The notes under the pieces: generated by a model
The model's database searches: none
What the model was told of the DNA's origin: nothing
Seen by the model: only the letters and a program-made list of their open reading frames with translations
Part shown: positions 57,513 through 64,000 of the stretch, one piece after another
How positions within the stretch are numbered: position 1 is the stretch's first letter
Layout of the letters: every line of letters begins with the position of its first letter
From: Actinomycetota bacterium
GTDB taxonomy: Bacteria; Actinomycetota; Coriobacteriia; Anaerosomatales; Anaerosomataceae
Direction: 5' to 3'
DNA: 64,000 bases
NCBI GenBank assembly: GCA_004348925.1
Contig: RCMX01000006.1
Coordinates: forward strand, 491,443-555,442
Position numbers and translations under genes: made by a program

Positions 57513-58064
57513 TTAGCCGCCCATACCCGGGAGGGTGCGCGACTTCACGTACCAGGTGTCGCCGTCCTTCACGAACGTCCAGAGGTACTGGAAGTCGCCG
57601 CCGGCCATGCTGGCCGTCGCGGTGATCTCGGCACCAGTGTCGGTGACCTTAGCGTCGTCGATCGTGAACTTCTGCACGTCGTAGTCGGCAAGCTGCGAGG
57701 CGAACGTGGCCTCATCCTGAGCGGCCTTCTTGTCGAGCGGGAGAAGCGCGTACGCGGTCTTGTAGTCGTCCTTCACCAGAGCGTCGAAGTACGCCTTCAC
57801 GTGCTCTTCAGGCGTAACACCAGCGGCGACCTTCGTTGCGGTGGCCTTGTCGAACGCCACGTCAGCGGCAGGCGCGGACGGGGTTCCACCCATCGCGGTG
57901 GTGCCGGTACCCGTCGTGGGAGCCGTAGCAACCGGCGCGGCGGCGGGCTTCTGTACGAGGATGATCACAACGATCGCGACCAGCAGTACGGCCACAACGG
58001 CCAGAAGTGCTACGACGGTCTTGTTCGGGCCGGCCTTGACCACACCGGTCTCATTGTCGGACAT
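57513..58064 (-). CDS. Membrane-anchored NTF2-like (DUF4878-type) protein
   Basis: A 183-residue protein: short cytoplasmic start, one transmembrane helix (about residues 17-38), a Thr/Ala/Pro-rich linker and a C-terminal NTF2-like domain ('EEHVKAYFDALVKDDYKTAYALL' ... 'DTWYVKSRTLPGM'). Probably binds a small ligand outside the cell or acts as a structural module. The start at 58064 has GGAAGG upstream. Monocistronic and divergent from sdaAB. Confidence 0.8.
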   Translation of the reverse strand: MSDNETGVVKAGPNKTVVALLAVVAVLLVAIVVIILVQKPAAAPVATAPTTGTGTTAMGGTPSAPAADVAFDKATATKVAAGVTPEEHVKAYFDALVKDDYKTAYALLPLDKKAAQDEATFASQLADYDVQKFTIDDAKVTDTGAEITATASMAGGDFQYLWTFVKDGDTWYVKSRTLPGMGG

Positions 58065-58162
58065 AGAGATTCCTTCCTTCTCGCTTGCCTGAACAGCGCT
58101 TACGCGCCCGGAAAGCATACGCCGGGAAACGTCACTTTCACAACATCAACATACCTACACGC

Positions 58163-58168
58163 TACAAT
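58163..58168 (+). promoter_or_regulatory. -10 box of sdaAB (TACAAT)
   Basis: TACAAT lies seven bases before the ATG, so transcription would start at or next to the initiation codon, giving a leaderless mRNA. GCTACAATCGTG also occurs upstream of sdaAA at about 61263. Confidence 0.45.
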
Positions 58169-58174
58169 CGTGCC

Positions 58175-58846
58175 ATGATGCGCCAACGAAGCCTATTCGA
58201 TATCGTCGGACCGGTCATGATCGGTCCCTCGTCCAGCCACACCGCCGGCGCTGCGCGCCTCGGCGCACTTGCTCGAGCTGTCGTGGGCGAAACACCTCGC
58301 TCGGCACACATCACGCTCCACGGTTCGTTCGCAACCACCGGTCGCGGCCACGGCACCGATCTTGCGTTGGTGGCCGGGCTCCTCGGCTACGCTCCCGATG
58401 ACGAACGTCTCCCGCAGGCGCTCATCATCGCACGCGACCAGGAAATCGCAATCACTTTCGCCGAGGAAGATCTGGGCGAAGTGCACCCGAACACCGCACG
58501 CATGGATATGACGGACGCCAACGGACGCGAGTTCGTGGTGCAGGGCTCCTCGCTTGGTGGCGGTGACGTCCTCGTCACGCTTATCAACGACTTTCCGGTA
58601 GAGGTCACCGGAGAGCTTCCAGTCCTTGTGGTCGTTCATCAGGATCAGCCTGGCGTTGTCGCTGCGGTCACCGCGCGCCTTGCTGCCGACGTCATCAATA
58701 TCGCATCCATGCAAGTCGCCCGCGAGAAGCGTGGCGCTCGGGCCCTCATGCTCATCGAGACCGACGAGCCGTTGCCCGAGGAGATAGCGATGTCGATCGC
58801 GGCCATCTCGGGCGTCACCGAAGTCCGGAGCATCCCGGCCGTCTAG
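58175..58846 (+). CDS. sdaAB: L-serine ammonia-lyase, beta subunit
   Basis: A 223-residue subunit of the [4Fe-4S] serine dehydratase that makes pyruvate and ammonia. 'SLFDIVGPVMIGPSSSHTAGAARLG' (landmark) is the family signature, followed by 'GSFATTGRGHGTDLALVAGL' and a C-terminal ACT domain ('LPVLVVVHQDQPGVVAAVTARLA'). No ribosome site is seen. The alpha subunit lies 2.5 kb downstream on the same strand with the feo operon in between on the other strand. Confidence 0.95.
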   Translation: MMRQRSLFDIVGPVMIGPSSSHTAGAARLGALARAVVGETPRSAHITLHGSFATTGRGHGTDLALVAGLLGYAPDDERLPQALIIARDQEIAITFAEEDLGEVHPNTARMDMTDANGREFVVQGSSLGGGDVLVTLINDFPVEVTGELPVLVVVHQDQPGVVAAVTARLAADVINIASMQVAREKRGARALMLIETDEPLPEEIAMSIAAISGVTEVRSIPAV

Positions 58847-59002
58847 CTAGCCGCACTTCTCCTTGCAGGTGCGGCAGCTCCCCATGCACGACACCAGCTT
58901 CACGGTGTTGCAGCGCGGGCAGCGGATCCCCTCGGCGAGCATTCCACACGTGGGGCAGGGCGTCTTGATGTTCGTGACTGTGAGCGCGCCTTTGGTGGTC
59001 AT
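58847..59002 (-). CDS. Cys-rich zinc-ribbon small protein of the feo operon
   Basis: A 51-residue protein with eight Cys: 'CPTCG' and 'RCPRC' make a zinc ribbon, and the end 'SCMGSCRTCKEKCG' may hold a second metal. Its ATG overlaps the feoB stop by four bases (ATGA). It takes the place where FeoC occurs in other bacteria but looks unrelated to the winged-helix FeoC. It may bind iron or regulate FeoB (inference). Confidence 0.78.
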   Translation of the reverse strand: MTTKGALTVTNIKTPCPTCGMLAEGIRCPRCNTVKLVSCMGSCRTCKEKCG

Positions 59003-60864
59003 CGCAACACCTCCAGCAGACGAGTAAGCAAACCGCCTACCAGGAACGCGCCGCTCACGGATGTTACCAACAGACCGGCGAGATACCTCCACCCACGCTC
59101 TTTCAGGATCACCATCACCGAGGCCACGCACGGAACGAACAGTGTGATCGTCACCATCGCCACCAGCAGCTGTGCCGAGGAGAGGTTCATCGTGAAGAAC
59201 CCGGCAGCGCCGAAGTCCCTGCGGACGAAGCCCATCACGAACGCGGTCGCCGCTTCCTTGGGCAGGTGCAGCCAGCCCACGGTCAGCGGCTGCGCCACAG
59301 TCTGAACCCACGTGAGCGCGCCGGTGATATCCAGCACCGATATAAGTGCAGCGCCCGCGAGGAAGAAGACGGCAACTTCCTTCATGAAGTGATAGACCTT
59401 CGTGCTGCTCTTGCGGAGCACGTTGCCCATGCGCGGCACGCGCAGCGGCGGCAGGTCGATGAGCAGGTCGGTGGAGACGCCGGGCGTGAGCTTGTTGAGC
59501 ACCGTGCCCACCGCCACGAAAATGGCCAGCAACGCCGCGAAGTAGCCGAGCGCATACCAGCCGCCAACGCGCGCCATGAGCGCACTGATGACCGCGATCT
59601 GTGCCGAGCACGGCACCGCAATCGCCATGAGCGCCGTCGCGATGAAGCGCTCGCGCTTGCTCCCGAGGATGCGCGTGGTGAGGGTGCCCATCGTCACGCA
59701 CCCCAGTCCGAGAATGAGCGGGATCACCGCTCGCCCATTGAGCCCCAGCGACGTGAGCGAGCGGTCGGCAAGCGCGGCGATTCTCGGCAGATAGCCGGAG
59801 TCCTCGAGGAGCGCCATGAGCAGATAGAAGCCGGCCACCAGCGGCAGGATCACGCCAAGCAGGTACGTCACGGTCATCGTCACCACGCCGAACTCGCCCG
59901 CGAGGAACGTGTAGCCCGCGGACCCTGCGGCGAACACCTTCGAGACGAGCCCACGCATGAACGGCTCGTAGTAGCCGTTCATGAGGGTGCCCTCGGTGAA
60001 GCCGACAACGTCGCCGGCTACCCACTCGCCCAGCACCTTGTACATCAGCCACAGCAGCGCGCCGAGCATCGGCAGGCCGGTGAGCGGATGCATCATCAGA
60101 TAGCTCACGTGCGCGCCAAGGCCCGCGCCCTCGGTGGTGGTCGTGAGCACGTGGCCCACCATGTCGTTCACGCGGGCGCGACGCGCCGTGTACACGCAGT
60201 CCGCCGAGGCGTGCGGCTCGATGCCGTGGCGCTCGGCGATGACCGGGTCGCCTTCAAGCACGAGGATCGCCTCGGCACGTGAGCCGATGCGTGCGGCAAG
60301 CGGCAGCACGTCGGCGTCCAGCGCAGGGTCGGCGTGGCCGGGACGCGCTTCGGGGAGGCGCGCCAGAAGCTCGTCGACGCCCTCGCCTTTGACCGCCACC
60401 ATCTCAACGACCGGCACGCCGAGCAGGTCCTCGAGCAGGTCGCGGTCGATCGCGACTCCCTGCTTGCGGGCCTCATCGGCCATGTTGAGCGCGACGATCA
60501 TCGGCAGGCCCATGTCGATGAGCTGGAGCGTGAGGAACAGATCGCGCTCGGGGTGCACGGCATCGACGATGTTCACGACCGTGTCGGCGGTGAGGATCAC
60601 ATCGCGAGCCACGGCTTCTTCGTCATTCAGGGAGCCCACGCCATAGACGCCGGGTGTGTCGATGATCTCAAGCTCGCCCCGACGGCCACGGAAGATCTCC
60701 ACGGTCGTGCCGGGGAAGTTGCTCACATCCACATACGTGCCGGTGAGCGCTGCGAAGACGACGGACTTCCCCACATTCGGGTTGCCGGCGAGCACGATGG
60801 TCCGCGCTGCCGCGGGTGCGGCCGCATCAGCACGCGTCGGTGTGGGTGTATGACAGGTCGCCAT
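58999..60864 (-). CDS. feoB: Ferrous iron transporter FeoB
   Basis: A 621-residue Fe(II) transporter. N-terminal G domain: G1 'GNPNVGKSVV', G2 region 'NFPGTTVE', G3 'DTPGVYG', G4 'NMAD'. A helical GDI-like domain follows, then about eight membrane helices with Gate motifs ('VPCSAQIAVISALMA', 'FVPCVASVMVI'). The family length is usually 650-770, so it is compact. It starts by TGATG overlap with feoA. An ATG at 60864 is chosen; a GTG two codons upstream is possible. Confidence 0.95.
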   Translation of the reverse strand: MATCHTPTPTRADAAAPAAARTIVLAGNPNVGKSVVFAALTGTYVDVSNFPGTTVEIFRGRRGELEIIDTPGVYGVGSLNDEEAVARDVILTADTVVNIVDAVHPERDLFLTLQLIDMGLPMIVALNMADEARKQGVAIDRDLLEDLLGVPVVEMVAVKGEGVDELLARLPEARPGHADPALDADVLPLAARIGSRAEAILVLEGDPVIAERHGIEPHASADCVYTARRARVNDMVGHVLTTTTEGAGLGAHVSYLMMHPLTGLPMLGALLWLMYKVLGEWVAGDVVGFTEGTLMNGYYEPFMRGLVSKVFAAGSAGYTFLAGEFGVVTMTVTYLLGVILPLVAGFYLLMALLEDSGYLPRIAALADRSLTSLGLNGRAVIPLILGLGCVTMGTLTTRILGSKRERFIATALMAIAVPCSAQIAVISALMARVGGWYALGYFAALLAIFVAVGTVLNKLTPGVSTDLLIDLPPLRVPRMGNVLRKSSTKVYHFMKEVAVFFLAGAALISVLDITGALTWVQTVAQPLTVGWLHLPKEAATAFVMGFVRRDFGAAGFFTMNLSSAQLLVAMVTITLFVPCVASVMVILKERGWRYLAGLLVTSVSGAFLVGGLLTRLLEVLR

Positions 60865-61145
60865 CAGCACGACCCCTGCGGGTCGAGGTGCTCAATGCGG
60901 ATGCGTTGCGCAAGCTGGCGGCCGATCGCGATCTCCTGACGGCCCGAGCGCATCACGAGCGGCCCGGCCGGCACCTTCGTGATGCAGGAAAGCAGCGCGC
61001 CTTCGCCCATCCCGAAGCGGATCGCCTGGCCGCGGGCGCGGTCGTCGTCGATCCCGAGGATGCGACAGTGCTCGCCCCGGCGCATGGTGTCGAGCGTCTG
61101 GGTGCCACCTTGCTGCTTCTTGCGCTGGCCATTTCGCATCTTCAT
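60864..61145 (-). CDS. feoA: Ferrous iron transport protein FeoA
   Basis: A 93-residue SH3-like protein that assists FeoB: 'LDTMRRGEHCRILGIDDDRARGQAIRFGMGEGALLSCI' (landmarks) and 'PLVMRSGRQEIAIGRQLAQRI' match the FeoA core. The N-terminus is Lys/Gln-rich. First gene of feoA-feoB-Cys-rich protein. A palindrome typical of iron-dependent repressors lies upstream. Confidence 0.93.
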   Translation of the reverse strand: MKMRNGQRKKQQGGTQTLDTMRRGEHCRILGIDDDRARGQAIRFGMGEGALLSCITKVPAGPLVMRSGRQEIAIGRQLAQRIRIEHLDPQGSC

Positions 61146-61160
61146 GCCGCCCTACCTGCT

Positions 61161-61190
61161 ATTGTTAGTCTCGTCTAACGTGCTTGTAAG
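61161..61190 (-). promoter_or_regulatory. feo promoter with GTTAG-N6-CTAAC operator
   Basis: GTTAG (61164-61168) and CTAAC (61175-61179) form an inverted repeat like half-sites of the DtxR/IdeR box. On the minus strand TTACAA (61190-61185) and TAACAA(T) form a -35/-10 pair that the palindrome overlaps. Iron-dependent repression is likely; the regulator is not in the window. Confidence 0.55.
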
Positions 61191-61301
61191 CCGTACTCTA
61201 AACGCCATGCATAGCGAAGTCAATGCCATTCGCCGTCACGGGATACGATTGTGTCGTCCCCCGCTGCTACAATCGTGAGCGTCCACACCGGAGGTGCTCA
61301 G

Positions 61302-62159
61302 ATGGCGTACGGATCGTTCCGAGAACTGCTTACCGCCGCTGCCGAGACGGGCTCGCTTGCCTCGGCGGCGCTTGCGCGCGAGGCCGAGGACTCCAACGAG
61401 ACGCCGGCGCAGGTGCTCGCGCGCATGGATGACGCGCTTGCGGTCATGGAGCGCGCGATCGAGCACGGCCTTGCTGGTGACGCGCACTCGCTCTCCGGGC
61501 TTGTGGGCGGCGACGCCAAGCTCGTGGCGAAGAACGCGCCGCGCCTCTCGGGCGACGGGCTCTCCACCGCCATCGCCCGCGCGCTCGCGGTGGGCGAAGT
61601 GAACGCGAGTATGGGCCGCATCGTCGCGGCACCCACGGGCGGCGCCTCAGGCGTGCTGCCCGCCGTCCTCACCACTGTCGCCGAGCGCGTCGGCGCCACC
61701 AGGGAGCAGACCGTGCTCGCGCTCGTCACCGCTGCCGGCGTCGGCGCGGTCATCGCGGCGCGCGCTACGCTCTCGGGTGCGGCCGGCGGCTGTCAGGCCG
61801 AGATCGGCTCGGCGGCGGCCATGGCCGCGGCGGCCGCGACCGAGCTCGCAGGTGGCACTCCCGAGCAGTGCGGCCACGCTGCCAGCTTCGCGTTGCAGGG
61901 GCTGCTCGGCCTGGCGTGCGACCCGGTCGGCGGCCTCGTGGAGATCCCGTGCGTCGCGCGCAACGCCACCGGCACTGCCGTGGCGCTTGCGGGCATCGAG
62001 ATGGCGCTTGCGGGCGCGACGTTCCCGATACCGCTCGACGAAGTGATCGTCGCGATGGGGCTTGTGGGCCGCAGTATGCCGCCGTCGCTAAGAGAGACCG
62101 CCCGCGGCGGCCTCGCTCGCACCCCCACCGGCCAGGCGATCGCCGCGAGATTGGCGTGA
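61302..62159 (+). CDS. sdaAA: L-serine ammonia-lyase, alpha subunit
   Basis: A 285-residue iron-sulfur subunit: 'GRIVAAPTGGASGVLPAVL', 'GGCQAEIGSAAAMAAAAA', 'LACDPVGGLVEIPCVARNA' contain the three Cys expected to hold the [4Fe-4S] cluster. It pairs with SdaAB encoded 2.5 kb upstream. The ATG at 61302 has GGAGGT six bases upstream. Divergent from feoA. The cluster is oxygen-sensitive, fitting anaerobic life. Confidence 0.95.
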   Translation: MAYGSFRELLTAAAETGSLASAALAREAEDSNETPAQVLARMDDALAVMERAIEHGLAGDAHSLSGLVGGDAKLVAKNAPRLSGDGLSTAIARALAVGEVNASMGRIVAAPTGGASGVLPAVLTTVAERVGATREQTVLALVTAAGVGAVIAARATLSGAAGGCQAEIGSAAAMAAAAATELAGGTPEQCGHAASFALQGLLGLACDPVGGLVEIPCVARNATGTAVALAGIEMALAGATFPIPLDEVIVAMGLVGRSMPPSLRETARGGLARTPTGQAIAARLA

Positions 62160-62205
62160 TGTTGCTCTGGCACTGAAGCACCGCTATCGGGTATAGTCCC
62201 GCCCG

Positions 62206-62309
62206 AAGGGGAGTAGCTGCCCGGCGTACGCCGGGAGGCAGGCCGTCATCACGGGCGAGTATCCGCCCCGGCCCTGGCACCGGGTTCGCTCGGCGTGCGA
62301 GACCTTCAG
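62206..62309 (+). ncRNA. yybP-ykoY manganese riboswitch
   Basis: Between the conserved ends AGGGGAGTAG (62207-62216) and GAGACCTT (about 62299-62306) lie CCCGGCGTACGCCGGG, GCCGTCATCACGG and CCCCGGCCC...CGGG stems, the arrangement of the yybP-ykoY family, whose members bind Mn(II). TATAGT at 62192-62197 is a probable -10. It ends 38 bp before a cation ATPase gene and probably switches it on when manganese is high. Confidence 0.9.
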
Positions 62310-62346
62310 GAACAGTCCTATCGTGAACACTGTGCCTGGAGGAACG

Positions 62347-64000
62347 ATGTCTACACCTGCTCCGCTACCTGTCGTACCTGAACGATTCCAGCTCGAAGCG
62401 CCCCACACCCTTGCTGCCGAGGACGTGCTTTCACGTCTTGGCACATCGGCAGACGGGCTTGACGAAACCGAGGCCACATCTCGCCTCGCCGAGATCGGTC
62501 CCAACGCACTACCAGTGGCCGAGACCCGTTCGATTCCGGCGATGATCCTCGACCAGTTCAAAGACTTCCTGATCCTGTTGCTTCTCGGCGCTGCAGTGAT
62601 CTCCGGGCTCCTCGGAGAAGTCGCCGACACGATCGCCATCCTGGTGATCGTCACGCTCAATGCGATCATCGGCGTCGTGCAGGAGTACCGGGCCGAACGC
62701 GCCATGGAGGCGCTGCGCGAGATGGCGGGTGAGACCGCGACGGTCCGCCGTGCCGGCCGCGTGACGGAGATCGCTGCCACCGGGCTTACCGTCGGCGATA
62801 TCGTGCTGCTGGAAGCGGGACGGGTGGTCCCGGCCGACCTGCGGCTCATCGACTCGGCGGGCCTGCGTGCCGCCGAGGCGGCGCTCACGGGAGAGTCGCT
62901 CCCTGTGGAGAAGTCGACCGATGCCGTCGACGACCCGGCAGCCCCGGTCGGCGACCGTAGCGGCATGGCGCACAAGGGAACGCAGATCGTCTTCGGTCGT
63001 GGTGTCGGCGTTGTCACGGGTGTCGGACTCGCCACGGAGCTCGGCCGCATCGCCCATCTGCTCGGCTCGGCTGGCGACGTCAAGACGCCACTACAGAAGC
63101 GGTTGGCCCAGTTCGGGAAGGGCCTCGGTTTCGCTGCGATCGGGCTGTGCACCGTGGTGTTCCTCGTGGGTCTCATCCGTGGAGAAGACCCGCTCGTGAT
63201 GTTCCTCACGGCTGTGAGCCTTGCGGTGGCCGCCGTCCCCGAGGCGCTCCCCGCGGTCGCTACCATCTCGCTCGCCTTCGGCGCGCGCCGTTTGGTCAAG
63301 AACCACACGCTCGTCCGCAAGCTCCCGGCTGTCGAAACGCTTGGCTCGGTGACGTTCATCTGCACCGACAAGACGGGCACGCTCACGCTCAACGAGATGA
63401 CCGTCGAGCACGTCGCTACCGGTACCGCTCACATCGACGAGCTCCCATCGCTCTCCGTGGGCGCACAACCTGAGGGCTGGTCCTGGTTCGGGCGTGCGCT
63501 GGCGCTCTCCAACGACGTCGAGGGCGATGAGAACGCGCTCGTGGGCGATCCGACCGAGATCGCGTTCTGGCGCATCGCCGCGCAGCACGGCTACGTTCGC
63601 TCGGCGCTGGAATCCGAACTGCCCCGGGCGGCCGAGGTTCCGTTCGACTCGGACCGCAAACTCATGACCACTGCACACACGGTCCAGGGTGGTGGGTACG
63701 TCACCTTCACGAAGGGCGCGGCCGAGGCCGTCATGGAACGCGCCGTTGACGCGCTTGGCCCCGACGGGAAGAAGCACCCGCTCGACAAAGCCGCAGCCGA
63801 GGGACTCGTAGAGGGATGGTCGGCGCAGGGATTCCGCGTACTCGCCTTTGGCATGCGTCAACTGGATACGCTGCCCGAGGGTGACTACGACGCCCTGGAA
63901 CGCGACCTCACGATCATCGGGTACGTTGCACTCGTCGATCCGCCGAGACAGGAAGCGTCCGCTGCGGTTGCGGAATGCATCGGCGCCGGCATCGTCCCGG
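62347..64000 (+). CDS. P-type cation ATPase (P2A type), partial at right edge
   Basis: The first 551 residues of a P2-type cation pump. N-terminal cation-ATPase domain, '[14 protein letters not shown]' actuator, membrane motif '[15 protein letters not shown]' (PEALP, as in Ca/Mn pumps), phosphorylation site '[13 protein letters not shown]', and the nucleotide-binding '[13 protein letters not shown]'. The hinge and last helices lie beyond the window. Under control of the manganese riboswitch, so Mn(II) export (with Ca) is likely. GGAGG precedes the ATG. Confidence 0.94.
   Translation, partial: MSTPAPLPVVPERFQLEAPHTLAAEDVLSRLGTSADGLDETEATSRLAEIGPNALPVAETRSIPAMILDQFKDFLILLLLGAAVISGLLGEVADTIAILVIVTLNAIIGVVQEYRAERAMEALREMAGETATVRRAGRVTEIAATGLTVGDIVLLEAGRVVPADLRLIDSAGLRAAEAALTGESLPVEKSTDAVDDPAAPVGDRSGMAHKGTQIVFGRGVGVVTGVGLATELGRIAHLLGSAGDVKTPLQKRLAQFGKGLGFAAIGLCTVVFLVGLIRGEDPLVMFLTAVSLAVAAVPEALPAVATISLAFGARRLVKNHTLVRKLPAVETLGSVTFICTDKTGTLTLNEMTVEHVATGTAHIDELPSLSVGAQPEGWSWFGRALALSNDVEGDENALVGDPTEIAFWRIAAQHGYVRSALESELPRAAEVPFDSDRKLMTTAHTVQGGGYVTFTKGAAEAVMERAVDALGPDGKKHPLDKAAAEGLVEGWSAQGFRVLAFGMRQLDTLPEGDYDALERDLTIIGYVALVDPPRQEASAAVAECIGAGIVP

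Noticed and set aside
62162-62173. Sigma-54 promoter (TGGCAC) upstream of the riboswitch
   Set aside because: No TTGC element at the required spacing; TATAGT is a better -10.
1-64000. CRISPR array, rRNA or tRNA genes, transposase or integrase genes
   Set aside because: None recognised on either strand; no regularly spaced repeats beyond the attC-like sites and the two direct-repeat pairs.

Overview
The window looks like a chromosomal segment of an anaerobic, high-GC actinobacterium, most likely a Coriobacteriia-type lineage. The case rests on high GC and strong GC3 bias, an apparent 6C RNA (a small RNA known mainly from actinobacteria), a tandem pair of WYL regulators of the PafB/PafC kind, a class I (anaerobe-type) hybrid cluster protein, a two-subunit [4Fe-4S] serine dehydratase and FeoAB. 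No rRNA, tRNA or CRISPR array was recognised. The taxonomic call is inference.

Layout. 1-4.8 kb: metallophosphoesterase (cut by the edge) and a nitrosative-stress module (hcp, ferredoxin, ygbA-like gene) divergent from a Crp/Fnr regulator, with a TTGAC-N4-GTCAA operator between them. 4.8-10.3 kb: membrane proteins, a histidine-kinase-like protein without its phosphoacceptor His, a 6C RNA, and two overlapping WYL regulators. 10.3-14.8 kb: CopB-type ATPase, SHOCT protein, c-type cytochrome and a canonical orphan histidine kinase. 14.9-22 kb: lipoprotein, an amino-acid ABC transporter (binding protein and permease, no ATPase) behind a TudS-like gene, an exonuclease with a 57-residue Cys-containing partner, and several membrane proteins with TetR and XRE regulators. 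22.4-26 kb: a translationally coupled operon of a tetraether-synthase-like radical SAM protein, ICMT-like methyltransferase, DUF4395-like protein, Lgt-like protein and a small membrane protein. 26-36.4 kb: PLP enzyme, DegV, DUF1295 protein, a seven-gene ArsR-headed operon ending in asparaginase, and a DUF2089-SHOCT-ABC exporter operon. 36.5-39.7 kb: GH13 glucosidase and a DUF6179/DUF6323 pair.

39.5-57.4 kb is a variable region. A tetR-mmpL-yhgE-like operon is bracketed by two direct copies (about 267 bp, about 88% identical) of the DUF6323 5' end. Next come four genes or gene pairs separated by four elements that look like integron attC sites, all in one orientation: a PD-(D/E)xK-like protein, an Abi-type reverse transcriptase, an Mrr-like restriction enzyme with a G10 tract at its start, a DUF4238-like protein (reversed), and a TcmP/DUF5131 pair. 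No integrase is visible, so this resembles a CALIN (cluster of attC sites lacking integron-integrase) loaded with probable phage-defence genes. Then a 308-bp duplicate of the 3' end of dinG, a lipase and a membrane protein lead to the intact dinG.

57.4-64 kb: an anchored NTF2-like protein; serine dehydratase subunits sdaAB and sdaAA separated by a feoA-feoB-Cys-rich-protein operon on the other strand; and a manganese (yybP-ykoY) riboswitch ahead of a P-type ATPase that runs off the right edge.
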